Counted from the first letter of the stretch, positions 44,848 through 56,564 are shown. The stretch is 64,000 nucleotides of DNA from Bathynomus jamesi (GCA_023014485.1 JAJOZX010003308.1:230001-294000), one strand, 5' to 3'. Translations and numbers: made by a program. The notes: generated by a model from the letters alone, not told the origin.

Positions 44848-46400
44848 GGTGTCCGAGAATTATCTGTACAATTTTTGGCTGTTATTAAAAGTCAACCATG
44901 AAGTGTAGAAATTCCAGTGTTGTCCCATTTTACAGAGAATCTCATTAAGTTTTTTCTGATACCAAGTTTTGACAAGTTTTTTAGAAATTCCAGTGTGTCC
45001 GAAAATTATCTGTAGAATTTCATCTTTTAATAAAATTCTTGATAACACACGTATAATTCTTAAACAAGATTATTTAGAATCTGTATTTTCCAAAGTTTCC
45101 TTTATTAAAGTAACATTGTTACAAACATTCGATATGTGCACCATCAGTGATTCGCAAAACATCCAATCGATACTCCAAATGTTGCCATGTACGCTGCAGC
45201 ATATCCACATCAATTCGCTGAATAGCAGCTGTGATTCTTGCTTTTAAATCGTCAATGTCTGTCACCCGCGTATTGTACACAAGATCTTTGACGAATCCCC
45301 AAAGAAAGAAATCACAGGGTGTGATGTCGGGAGATCTAGCCGGCCAATGAATTGCACCTCCACGGCCAATCCACCTGTTTGGGAATGTCTCATTCAGGGA
45401 CTTACGGACGATCAAGGCCCAATGTGGCGGTGCGCCATCTTGCTGAAAAATGATGCGTGGATGCAGTGCTTCCAATTGCGGATAGACAAAGTGTTGCAAC
45501 ATGTCCAGGTAGGTATTGGAGGTCACTGTTGATTCACCAAAGAAAAATGGTCCAATCAAGCGATCATGTAACAGGCCACACCACACATTAACTTTAGGAC
45601 TGTCTCTGATGTGCTCTTCTATGCAATGTGGATTTTGTGACCCCCCCATATGCGCACATTTTGTTTGTTTACCTTGCCTGAAACATGAAAAGTTGCCTCG
45701 TCAGAAAACATGATTCTTGCCAAGAACGCATTGTCCTGGTCGACTCTGTCAAGCAGAGTCATTGCAAATTCCTTACGGGAGACCTTATCTTCCTTGCGTA
45801 ATCTGTTGCAAGATTTGAAACTTGTAAGGATGCAACTTCAAACGTTTACGCAAGACATCATGCACTGTCGAACGAGGTACCTGTAACTCTCGTGATGCAA
45901 TTCTTGTCGACTTGCGTGGACTGCGAACAAAAGCCTCTCGAATGCGCTCGACATTTTCAAAAGACGTTCGAGGCCGCCCTGCTCCTTTCTTATGCTCTAC
46001 ACTTCCAGTTTCCTTAAACCTTTTATACCAAGCTCGTATGGTTACTCTTGATGGAGGGTTTCTGTTGTAATTAGTTCTAAACCTTCGTTGAACTTGTGTA
46101 TCTGATTTTGTTTCGATAAACCATTCAACACACTGTGCTTTCTCCTGTGGATTCATTAAAGATGAGGGGTGTGTATGAATATCTGAAAAAGAAAAACTTG
46201 TCAAAACTTGTTATCAGAAAAAACTTAATGAGTTTCTCTGTAAAATGGGACAACACTGGAATTTCTAAAAAACTTGTCAAAACTTGGTATCAGAAAAAAC
46301 TTAATGAGATTCTCTGTAAAATGGGACAACACTGGAATTTCTACACTTCATGGTTGACTTTTAATAACAGCCAAAAATTGTACAGATAATTCTCGGACAC

Positions 46401-46403
<3 letters not shown>
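44845..46403 (-). mobile_element. Tc1/mariner element with DD41D transposase, nearly complete
   Basis: It starts CAGGGTGTCCGAGAATTATC after TA and ends with the inverted copy before TA. The inverted ends extend about 145 bp. Near the right end a 77-bp unit (AACTTGTCAAAACTTGGTATC ... CAACACTGGAATTTCTA) is present twice, and a second CAGTGTGTCCGAAAATTATC terminus-like sequence lies at about 44993. TA tracts flank both ends. Confidence 0.9.
45119..46165 (-). pseudogene. DD41D transposase, one frameshift
   Basis: N-terminal half (from about 46160): MNPQEKAQCVEWFIETKSDT, the linker GRPRTSFENV, and a second helix-turn-helix STVHDVLRKRLKLHPYKFQ. A stop and frame change follow QQITQGR. Another frame gives MTLLDRVDQDNAFLARIMFS with DEATFH (first Asp). 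A run of seven G/C near 45640 shifts the frame into GGSQNPHCIEEH, FQQDGAPPHW (second Asp) and RSPDITPCDFFLWGF (third Asp after 41 residues), ending GAHIECL. The residues needed for catalysis are all present. Confidence 0.85.
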
Positions 46404-46483
<80 letters not shown>

Positions 46484-46487
46484 ATAA
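46404..46487. repeat. (TA)n microsatellite, right half of a tract split by the mariner
   Basis: The left half is at about 44778-44844. Confidence 0.9.
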
Positions 46488-48547
46488 AAGGCTTCATTTC
46501 TGAAATAGTATATTAGATTTCTGCCGGGAATCATGCAAAATCTGTTCTTTAACTTGCCAAAAGTTTCTTCATCAAAAAAATGTCAAAACCTATTCAATTC
46601 CAATTCTTTTCGCTCTTTCTGGCATCTAGCCAAGAATCTCACCAACAACTTTACTCCCTCTTCTTTCCCTCCTCTTTTCCATCTTTCTCCTCCAACTCAA
46701 TCTTGGACGATTATTGGACGAAATTAGAATCCACTCCAAAGATATTCTTTCTGCTCCATCTGGGCTCAACTCTGGTGTCTCTCCTGTTGTTCTCAAGAAC
46801 TGTGCTTCTGTGCTGACACATTGCCTAAGCAAACTCTTTCAGCTGGTACATTTCCTTCCTGCTGGAAATTCGCTTTCATGCAGCCTGTCCCAAAGAAAGG
46901 CGACCGTTCTCAACCCTCCAACTATCGTCCAATTACTTTGATTTCTAGCCTTTCTAAAGTTTTTTAATCAATTCTTAAGAGGAAGGCTCTTAAACACCTC
47001 TCTTCTCACAATCTTCTTTCACATCGTCAGTATGGGTTCCGCAATGGATGCTCTATTGGCGATCTTCTTGCTTATCTCTGACTCCTGATCATCCTCCTTT
47101 GGGGATTTCGGTGAAACCTATGCTATTGCGCTAGACTTATCAAAAGCTTTTGATAGAGTCTGGCACAGACCTCTAATTTCTTTACTGGCCGATCTATAGC
47201 TGCTATTATAGATGACCATTGTTCTTCTCCTAAAGCTATTAACAGTGGTGTTCCTCAAGGCTCCGTCCTGTCACCCACTCTTTCCCTTTTATATATCAAT
47301 GATCTATTAAATCGCACTTCCTGTCCTATTCACTCCGATGACGATGACTCCACTCTTCACTTCTCCACCCGCTTCACAAAGCGTCCCTCTCAAAAAACAC
47401 TGTTTCGCACCTAATCTCTGATCTTTTTACTCTCTCTGATTAGGGCAGAGAAAACCTTGTGGCTTTCAATGCCTCTAAAACTCAGTTCCTTCATCCATCT
47501 CCTCGTCACAATCTTCCACACGACTGTCTCCTTACCTTCAACAATACACAACTCGATCATTCTTCTTCTCTTAATATTCTTGGCGTTTCCTTTTCTCGTG
47601 ATATTTCCTGGAAAGATCACGTATACTCTCTTTCCAAAACAGCTTCTAAGAGGTTAGGTGTGCTGTACCGGCTCCGTAGTTTCTTCACCCCCACTCAGTT
47701 GCTGTCTTTGTACAGGGGTCTTGTCCGTCCCTATATGAAATACGATTCTCACGCGTGGAGTGGTTGAACCCACACAGCTCTACTTGATCGGATGGAATCA
47801 AAGGTTTTTCGTCTCATTACTTCCCCGCCTCTTATTGACTCTGTTCAATCCCTCTCACTTCGCCGGAATGTTGCCTTACTCTTTATTATCGCTCTTATAA
47901 CGGACAGTGCTTTTCCGAACTCTCTAACTGCACCATGCCTCCTCCTTTAAGGAGAGCACGCAGTACCAGACTTTCTACACTTTCTCATTCCTTTTCTGTC
48001 CAACTATCTAATGCGAGGATTAATCGGTATTTTCATTCTTTCATCTAATCAACCGGTGAACTCTGGAACAATCTTCCTCAATCCATCTTTCCCTCTGTCT
48101 ATGATCTTCAATCTTTCAAACGCAGAATGTTCAAGCATCTCGAAACTTTGGACCTTGATTTTGGCGCTCTGCTTCCTTTATAGGGTGGTGCGTTTTTGCG
48201 GGCATTCGCCCTTGGCCCCTTTTTCCTGCATAAAAACTAAAATAATTGCCTAAATGCAATTAATAAGATGAGGTGAGACTCGGTGTCTATTAATTTCTTA
48301 CAATTATTTTCGCTTACTTCCTAAGCCAAAGAATTGCTCTTGTTTTTCATTTAAAACGAAATGATAGAAAGTTATTTTTATTTTTTTATGTACATTATTC
48401 ATTGTATTTTCGCAAGTTCAAACTACACATGAAGGCATTATGTACACAAAACTTTACAACAGTAATGTACCACATATTTTGGATAAAAATAATATTGAAT
48501 TTATAGCAGACATTCACAGGGGCAGGCATCTGATGTCAATGTCATTT

Positions 48548-48582
<35 letters not shown>

Positions 48583-48679
48583 GTGCAGAAATTTCTAAAG
48601 GTACCTTTATATAATTACCCAGATTTGCGAGTAATATCTTTTTTCCAGATTTCCACTTGAAAATAAATGTTGCTTAAGA

Positions 48680-48985
48680 AAATGGTTGGTCCTTGTAGGT
48701 TATCTCCCTCCCACCAATTTTGACAGAATATTTTCGTTAAAACTAACGAAAATATCACGACTTAACCTAACCAATTATCAAGGGCGTACAGTTGATCTAT
48801 TAGTAAATAGTAAATACTATTCCAGAAACAAACAATGTTATAATTAATAATAGAGCAACTGTACGCCCTTGATAATTAAATGTTTAGGTTAAGTCGTGAT
48901 ATTTTCGTTAGTTTTAACGAAAATATTCTGTCAAAATTGGTGGGTGGGGGGTGGTGAGGGAGATAACCTACAAGTACCAAATTGT
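48680..48985. mobile_element. Palindromic MITE D
   Basis: Arms TTGGTCCTTGTAGGTTATCT (left) and inverted TTGGTACTTGTAGGTTATCT (right), continuing through CCACCAATTTTGACAGAATATTTTCG. The centre is the same roughly 190-bp block found in MITE C (TTGATCTATTAGTAAATAG, AACAATGTTATAATTAATAA), bordered by two inverted half-cores. Confidence 0.75.
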
Positions 48986-48999
48986 GTTCAATGAGTCGC

Positions 49000-50023
49000 C
49001 ACATTAATTGTTACGCATTCGTATAATTAAGTCGTAAAGTGGCATACCTGTACGCGAGAAAAGCATTTAAAAAAATACTATTTTGATCAGGTTTGTGGAC
49101 ATACGATATTGCCTAATACATTTGATGAAACTTACATATATTTTGAGAGTAATAACACCAATTTGGGAACTAAATCGGAAAATATTTCGGACGTTTTCCA
49201 GTTTATGTACCGTTTTCTACAATGTTGGCTTTTATGCAACTTTCTAGTGTTTCTTTGTTTCTGTTAGGCACAGCATAGAGTAAAACAGAAGGTTAGGTTA
49301 CGTTACGTTAGGTTAGGTTATCAAGAACTTACCGCTCTTAAAAAGTTGTTATAATCGACGGCTGTTGTATGACCAATCAAAAATAAATTATATGAAAAAC
49401 GGTACACAAACTGGAAAAGGTCCAATATTTCTTTCATCAAATACAAAATGAAGACAATTAAAGAAAGACAAATAGAAAATCTGCTTTTGAGTTCAGTTTA
49501 TCGAAAGAAATCGGATGGAGCGGGTGACCTCGTAGTTTGGGATACTGCTTATAATAGTCGTTGTGTCGACCTTAAAAGCGCCTCATTTATGCGGAAAATC
49601 AAATAAAATTTTAATCTTTGATCGTGAGACGATTCAATAAATAATTGCCATTAAGATTACGAAGAAGAGTCATTGCGTCTTAATTAGGAATAAATAGGCA
49701 CACATTTATTTTCATTCGTTATTAATAGCCCAATTTTTAGCCCAAATTGGAAACGTATCGACTGTAAGTAACTCAGAAACGGCAAATTCATTACCGCAGT
49801 ACTCTTAAACTCGCGTCTTCCAAATAATTAAACTAAAATATTTCTAAGGAAAAAATAGTTGATATCATGAAGCAGTTTTAAACTAAAGACAGTTTCCTAC
49901 GAAAATTCTCTCCTACATGGACGATTAATATGCCTACTTCGTACTTCGACACGAGGTAGGGAAGAAATCACACGCAGAACCGTAGATGCCACGTCACTCA
50001 GTTGTAGACAAGCGAGAGATGAA

Positions 50024-50072
<49 letters not shown>

Positions 50073-50480
50073 GTTTCGCCTTTTCCGCATCACCAAATGG
50101 TTCCGTGCTGAAAAATTCGGTTTCAACGTATCCTCGACTGATGGACTATAACAAATGGAGAAAAATTGTACAATAACTTTTAAAGCAGTAGCGGCCATAC
50201 CCACGAATAACACGTATGATCCACTTATCCTTCTGGATGTGAGTCAGCCACAATTTCAATTACCCTTCAAATTTTAAATTTAATAACTATAAATAAAAAA
50301 TGGTACGTAAATTGCAGAGACAGAATTAAATTTACATAATGATCAAAAACAAAGACATCTCATTATTTGTCTCATACTTTGCCTTATTTTCAATTTGTTA
50401 CGTCATAAAGCTAACAAAATTCTGGCGATCTAAATTCTAAACGATTCCTCACTTATATACTCTTTACATTAAATATTTTG
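49000..50480. other. No gene recognised
   Basis: Contains parts of the MITE C arms (TTTCCAGTTTATGTACCG at 49197 and its inverted partner GGTACACAAACTGGAAAAGG at 49404), GGTTA-rich sequence at 49290-49320, and an (ACT)n tract at 50028-50072. Confidence 0.5.
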
Positions 50481-50489
50481 GGTTGCATT

Positions 50490-50691
50490 CATGGGCGTCG
50501 ATTACGGGGGGGGGGGGGGGGGGGGGGGTATATTTATGATCAAGTGTATATTTATCATGAAATTTAGCAGTCAATTTGCATTTTAATAATTGCCCGTAGC
50601 ATCTGTAGCAACACCTACTCAGAGTATTGTTTGATTCGCTGTTTGAAAGCGAAGTGTACCCCCCATTATTTTAGAGCAATCGACGCCCCTG
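50490..50691. mobile_element. Short hAT-type MITE with perfect 8-bp target duplication
   Basis: Ends CATGGGCGTCGATTACGGG and inverted CAGGGGCGTCGATTGC. GTTGCATT stands on both sides (50482-50489, 50692-50699). A run of 23 G follows the left end at 50506-50528. Confidence 0.85.
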
Positions 50692-51046
50692 GTTGCATTA
50701 ATTATTACACTGATCTCTTATGCTTAATTTTTAATCTTGAACTGGGTTAGTTTTTTATTTGGCGTTGCTGATCTTTGATGGACGTTGTACGGAATCTGAT
50801 TTGATTCCATATCTAATTCTTTTGTTATTCCTCTCCTGAACAAAATGGTGCCAAGAGAAAACTCGCAACTTTTAAACGACAAAACGGTTAACCACTTTTG
50901 TTTGAATGTAGTCATCCTTGTTCAAATGATTCTCACTGTAAACTCGTGGATAGGTATTATAATAATTTAGTATCCCTATTAAGGGGAGCAGGAAGACCCC
51001 TGATTAAATCTTACAACTAATCATACTAAGATTATTCCTGGATGGA

Positions 51047-51560
51047 ATGCTTTTATTGCCCCCCCCCCCCCTGAAGAGGGAATCGAGACACGCCTACGAT
51101 TTGTGGTGCTTTCATGGTAGACCCAGATTAGGACCAGTATACATGGATATGTGTAGAAGTAGGGGTCAGTATAAGGCAGCCATACGGCGATGTAAACAGG
51201 AAGATGATTCTATCCGAGCATCAAAAGCCCGTGAAGCTCATTTAACGATAATAAAAACTTTGGAAATTCGTTAAGAGGATAATTAAAGAGTTAAAGACTG
51301 GTTCTGCGTCAGGGGTAGCTGACCTATCGAATGAGCACTTAAAATATGCCAATGACGTGGTGTGTCTGCGTGTTATTGCTCTTCTCAGCCATGCTTGCTC
51401 ATAGCTATATCCCTGCAGAGTTCATGAGGGTATAGATCTTGCCCCTGGTCAAAAATAAGTATGGGGATATTCTATCCAGCAATAATTACAAGCCTGTCAA
51501 TCCCCAGCTCTCTGCAAAGCAGATAGGATCCAGCTTTGGGACAGAATCTAGGGGTTACAG
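51047..51560 (+). pseudogene. LINE fragment (linker before and start of reverse transcriptase)
   Basis: HAYDLWCFHGRPRLGPVYMD, RSRGQYKAAIRRCKQEDDSI, then with frame changes SGVADLSNEHLKYAND, HSYIPAEFMRV, LPLVKNKYGDILSSNNYKPV. This is the order of the pre-RT linker and first RT blocks of CR1/L2-like elements. The fragment stops before the catalytic core. Confidence 0.7.
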
Positions 51561-51742
51561 ATAGCTGGTGAGGAAAGTTATATTTTTGGGGCCTCTTTGC
51601 GAGTGACCCATTGCCCACGTCGGGCTAACATCATGAAAAAGAAAAAACTATAGTGTTTGTCATTTACCATTACTTATTCGGACTATAGTGGATTTAATTT
51701 TCCCAGAAGAGTTCCTTGTTCCATGCACGGTCTGCGTGTATC

Positions 51743-51783
<41 letters not shown>

Positions 51784-52117
51784 CTAATAAGTTTGCCTCT
51801 TGGGAAGGACAATTTCGACAGGAAAAGGAAGACTCAGTTCAAAGGGACTCATTGGAGGAGATTGTAGACACCAATCGACCAGGAAAATACTCCAGAGTGG
51901 TGGGGGGCGTTAGGTAGGAGAGAGGTAGTACGGGAACTGCCGTTTCTCCTGTCACTGTCCTCTTTAGCTGATCTTTTTCTGTCTCATCTACCGTGTGAGC
52001 AGTCCAGCATACTCTCAAACACACACACACACTTCTCCCTCTGTTCTTCACTACACATACATGCATTTAACATAATACACAATCTCTTCAAAATTTATTA
52101 AAAAATATAATGGCATT

Positions 52118-52215
52118 GTGAACCTTGGAGATCTTGATTTTGACTCTCTCTTTCTTATAAAGGGGGGCCAGTTTTGCGGGCACACGCCCTTGACCCAACC
52201 TTTCTACATAAAAAA
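52118..52215 (+). repeat. 3' end of the jockey-like LINE family, copy 4
   Basis: AACCTTGGAGATCTTGATTT ... GTTTTGCGGGCACACGCCCTT with an A-run, matching 48140-48235. Confidence 0.65.
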
Positions 52216-52278
52216 AAACCGGTGAACGTTTAATTTCCAAAACTTTCGGTAAAACTCTCTCGTCATCATCTTGTCATT

Positions 52279-52953
52279 ATGTTAGAAAATCTAGAAGAGG
52301 AAGAGCCATTGTTGCCCCGAGGCGATATGATGACTTAGCTGAATGATGCAGCATTGCTTGATTGGTGTATGCAGTAGGAAAAAGAAGAAAGATAGATCTA
52401 AACGGCAATGGGTGAAGACATGGCTGACGAGAAGAAAATGCCAAGGAAGTTTTAATGATATATTTAGAGAATTAAAAACTGAAGAACCAAATTATTCCCG
52501 TAATTATACGCGAATGTCTTCGGCAATGTTTTATTTTCTTTTAAATAAGGTTAGGCCTCGTATTGAAAAACAAGATACACATTTGAGGGAAAGTACTTCA
52601 GCCAGTACGATTCTTTCCTTTACATATACTGCGAACGCAAATTATTAAGTTTCTTCTTCAATATTAATTTTTTCATCAGTTTCTTTTAATTCTTTTACTA
52701 TTTTGCTGTAGGCCTCTACTTTTGCATCTCTGTTTTTGCATTCTTCACTTTTTTTCTTCCATAAACACGTATGCTCCCTATAAAGGTCAATAAGTTTTCT
52801 TGTTATAACTCTGTTCCACTCAATCTGCTTTTCGCACGAAGAGGAATTGCTGCAGAATGTAAACATTCTCATCGCGTGGCCGCTGTCAAAAAACTGATCA
52901 TTGATGAGAAAAATATCTAGCATACTGAAACTGACATCAACGCAAAAAATCAC
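52279..52953. mobile_element. PIF/Harbinger element relic, internally deleted
   Basis: Two converging pieces. Plus strand 52390-52640: RSKRQWVKTWLTRRKCQGSF, FRELKTEEPNYSRNYTRMSS, LLNKVRPRIEKQDTHLREST, the N-terminal part of a Harbinger transposase. Minus strand 52953-52645: NRVITRKLIDLYREHTCLWK, AYSKIVKEL, a MADF-like DNA-binding domain as in the accessory protein of this superfamily. The catalytic part between them is missing; the junction is near 52640-52645. Upstream, 52279 begins MLENLEEEEPLLPRGD before a frame change. Confidence 0.7.
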
Positions 52954-52959
52954 TGTTCA

Positions 52960-54230
52960 GTCGCAACCAAACGCGTGTATACACTATAAGTGGGAAATGA
53001 ACAGTGACACTTTTTGGTGAAAACTGACAGTGCTTCTTCATCACGTTTAGCTGATCGAATTAAGGCTTTAACCTTCCGGCGTAGGTTTATATAATTTTCT
53101 GAATTAGTCTGGTTGGAATGTGACGTAAATAGTTTGTAGGCTCTATGTATATATATAAGAGAGAGAGGGAGAGAGAGCGTTAAGAAATTCGTGAAACAAA
53201 CATACTAGTATGTCGTAAGTAATCAACAATTTTTATTTTTGTGAAATGTGTGATGTATTCGGTAGATTGGATCACATCGGAATAATACCGACAGTGAGTG
53301 GCAAAAGTTTCAAAACTTGATAGATGCATGGTCCCATATCAGTAAATCCGATATGGGCCCTAATAAATAAGTTAAAATATCGGCAAATAATACTAAAAAA
53401 AAGAATTAAAATGCGAAAAACAATTGAAAATGTAATGATGCATTCACAATAAGAGGTAAAGTTCCGTTTGACATGAAAATTTTGAACAATTGCGCGTCAG
53501 AATAGGTTACAAATTGGGGACCGCATAGACATTAACAGGAAACTTACTGGCACTCCTTTTGACTTTGACCTTTGGCTTTGTATACCAAAAAAGGAAACCT
53601 TACGGTCAATGTTAGAAATTTGTTACTACTCAGAACGTTGAAGTTAGTTGTAAGCCCATCTACTTACTTTAACTCGTAGGTTTTACAAACTCTTCCGTTT
53701 ATACTCTGCTGGAATAAGGACGAGGTCACGAGGTCATCAAATTAAAAATTTATTGAACATTACAAAGAAAAAAAATCAAAAAATGGTAAATGAAATAAGT
53801 GCTAAATATCAGATTCACGACAATGAATTTTTTAAGTTCAAAATCTCGCAATTTCCGCCTCAAGTAATTATTCAACATTAAATTAGAATAGGTTTTGGGC
53901 ATCATTTTTTTTTAACTTAAAATTTAATTGTCGTGAATCTTATATTTTAGCCAAATTGTAAAATTTTACCCAGACATTGTAAAATTGGTCACTGATTTAA
54001 AAGGTTTGAGACCAAAATGAAGATACAGTAAATAAATATTGTTTAAGAATAAATTAAAAATTGAATACAAATTAAAATTAAAATAAAGAGAAAAACAAAT
54101 ACAGTTCGGCTATAGTATACAACCTTCACGAAAATGACTGCACGAGCAAGTGGTCAGAGACAAAATCTAACATCTACTTAACGGGTAAAATCTGAGACTG
54201 CGAGGAAGTGCATGGTCGGGTGAGGGAAGT
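52960..54230. other. No gene recognised
   Basis: A (GA)n stretch at 53156-53178 and AT-rich sequence. Two related AATTT...TGTCGTGAATCT segments face each other at about 53815 and 53930. Confidence 0.45.
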
Positions 54231-54614
54231 ACGTCTATGAGGCCGGGTGCCTGTCTTTCTACTCACGCTCTCGTTTCTATTCCACCCTTTCTCTACTTCT
54301 TTCCCATTTCTTCGTCTGTTCAAGTTTCTCTTCTTCACTATCCTCTTTCTTGGTCACATCAACTACATCGAATCCACTTCAATTCAACCCCACTCGCTCT
54401 CTGTTCTCCGACCTTCATCACTGAAGCTCTGCTCACTCGACCTTATTTATTCGACCTTTGCTTCACTCAAAACATCGTTCCATTCGACCTTTGAATCTCG
54501 TTTCGGTTCAGCAAGAAATGCACCACTGTTGCGAACCTGCAACCACTTCATTCGTCGTCGTAAGCACCTTCACTCCCGCAAACTCAATCCTTCCTCAATC
54601 TTTCATCATTTCTC

Positions 54615-55165
54615 TGGCTCATAGGCTCTCGCGTCTCACAGCCTATACTCATCACCAAACCCAGGTCTATAAACCTTTGCATAGGCTCAACTCACTTGGC
54701 CTACAGTGCTTACTGCGTCGTGTTAGGTTACTGTGTTACATTACATATAAACTCAAACTCTCAGACTAACTGCCTAGGTTATCTCAAATATCTTTCAGTA
54801 CCGTTAAATTGAACTCGCGTATTTATGCCATTGTAATACCGCAAGCAGGCTTGTTGCTGTTTGTTAACTGCCGTATATCCTTTGTTATCATCATTATTGG
54901 TCTTAACACCATTGCATTATTTAACTCTTGTTCTGTACAAAATCATCCTTCATTGTCAATAATCATTATTTCGTATATTGCACAATTCAATGTAAACTCA
55001 CTGTTATTCACCGCAAATAATTATTCCTTTATTTTTGCAAATTAAACAAAAACTACAAAGCCTTTTTTATCTCCTTTTATCTCCTTGGTGAAAAGACCAA
55101 ATTGGTGACCTTTTAAACTCCTCAATTAACTCATTTACTTTATTATAGTGGGCCTACTGTCAACA
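54615..55165 (+). repeat. Dispersed repeat R1, copy 2
   Basis: Partner of 38080-38650, ending in TTATTATAGTGGGCCTACT before a TA-rich tract in both copies. Confidence 0.6.
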
Positions 55166-55550
55166 CGCCCCTATATATACATATATTACATATTAGAAGA
55201 CTATACTGTAGAATGCAACTTGGCCGCGATTTTCCTGAAGTTGGACAAACCTTGTTCAAGAACGACAAGCTAATGTCTTAAAGGCTTAAAAAAACAAGTC
55301 TGTATTATAACTGTTAGCAAAATAAATACTTCTTAAGTATTTATATTACTAAGAGTTATCTCTGATTGAGCCTTCTCTCATTTCAAAGGGTACGCAAAGA
55401 ACATATGTTAATTCATTACGTATCATCTTCAGTCCTTGCTGCCTCAACGTTTCCTGAAATCAAGACAGAATTAGATACAGTTATTCTACAACAGAAAAGC
55501 TTTTAAAATGTTTTTCTATCACAATAATCAAATGAAACTTAAAATTATTA

Positions 55551-55636
55551 TTACATACATACATACATACACACATACATACATACATACATACATACAC
55601 ACATACATACATACACACATACATACATACATACAT
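55551..55636. repeat. (CATA)n microsatellite
   Basis: A CATA/CACA tetranucleotide tract of about 85 bp. Confidence 0.95.
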
Positions 55637-55885
55637 AGCTAAAAAACCTTTCCTATTCTCCATGGAACAGACACGATGCTTCAGCTTGAGAATGAAGATA
55701 CCCAAATTATTTACATACATGAGGATACATGTGGATCACCATCGGAAATTAGGTCCTACCCCAACATCAGCAGCATCAGAGATGCAGGGTTGCCTTTCAT
55801 GAAAATAGTGGAGTACCTCTCTAGATTACGACGAAATCCATGGTTTTGGTTCAGTGGTGAGGTATTTCACGCAAGAAGAAGGAAC

Positions 55886-55988
55886 CAGGAGTAGCGACGT
55901 TTCGCTCCAATCACTGGAGCATTCTCAAGCTTCTCAATAAAGTTTGAGAATGCTCCAATGATTGGAGCGAAATGTCGTTACTCCTGCT
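55886..55988. repeat. Short perfect-type hairpin
   Basis: CAGGAGTAGCGACGTTTCGC ... ATTCTCAA and its inverted copy TTGAGAATGCTCC ... TCGTTACTCCTG form about 43-bp arms around a 14-bp loop. Confidence 0.8.
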
Positions 55989-56055
55989 TCCCCCTTTCCT
56001 TCGTGAAGTATCTAATACACATTTGATAAAATCAACGTCTCCATTTACACATTTT

Positions 56056-56564
56056 CAGAGCTGTGCTTAGCGGCGTTAATTAGCGACGCTAGTTAATTAT
56101 TAGAGCATAAGCGGCGCTATTTTTCAAAATAGTTAGCGGAATATAAATTAAAATTAATAGAATCTTAGAATGGTATTCGCTATATTCCGTTGCTTTTTTT
56201 GCATAATGCTGAACGCAGAATGTATAATAATAAACAGTTTCCTGAACTGAGTATGTAAAAGAGGACAATGTATTTCCAATAAATAAGTTTAATTATAAAT
56301 ATCAAATTACACAATTTTCTTGAATATCCAATAATCATGTTAAAGATATAAGTTTCTTCCCATTTGACAATATAAAAGATAATAACAAATAGCGTACACA
56401 TAAATATATACAAATGCATTATTATTATTAAAAAATAGTACTTAGCTATACATTACATAAAAATTAGCGCCAAAATTAGCGTTATCGTTAGCGGCGCTAG
56501 ATTTTATTTGCATTAGCGTTAGCGTTAGCGGCGTTATATTTATCAGTTAGCGCGCAAAGCTCTG
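56056..56564. mobile_element. hAT-type MITE with perfect 8-bp target duplication
   Basis: Ends CAGAGCTGTGCTTAGCG and inverted CAGAGCTTTGCGCG. CACATTTT at 56048-56055 and 56565-56572. Subterminal TTAGCGGCG(T/C) motifs are repeated many times at both ends, as is common for hAT transposase-binding sites. Confidence 0.85.

Larger units (their letters stand above)
43587..46517 (-). mobile_element. Non-autonomous Helitron, copy 2, inserted in the LINE and carrying a mariner
   Basis: On the minus strand it starts TCTAATATACTATTTCAG (ending at 46517 on the plus strand) and ends with the GCCGGGT-type hairpin and CGCTCCGCTAG at 43587. The host bases are A before TC and T after CTAG. Without it, the LINE reads SHLAYISAGNHAKSVL across the junction, so no bases were gained or lost. 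The interior matches copy 1 (19720-21264) over its whole length, with the (TA)n tract interrupted by the mariner at 44845-46403. Confidence 0.85.
41727..48240 (+). pseudogene. Jockey-like non-LTR retrotransposon, copy 1, split by two insertions
   Basis: Endonuclease domain from 41727: NIRGLSSNFQFVEHHLSSSK, LLFLTETRVS, then after the hAT insertion YPQFFDYLTS and FILGHFNIHHH (the usual LGDFN Asp is His). After the Helitron: SAGNHAKSVL linker, PVVLKNCASVLT, VPKKGDRSQPSNYRPIT-like sequence, ALDLSKAFDRVWH (47131-47169), GVPQGSVLSPTLSLLYINDL (47251-47310), and a degenerate active site SDDDDS where YADD is expected. After the RT core: LGVSFSRDISWKDHVYSLSK, FFTPTQLLSLYRGLVRPYMK, ending near GCGTTTTTGCGGGCATTCGCC. 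Several stops and frame changes. Confidence 0.85.

Noticed and set aside
54237..54769. Overlapping Ser/Phe/Leu-rich frames
   Set aside because: Low-complexity CT-rich sequence open in several frames, partly covered by repeat R1.
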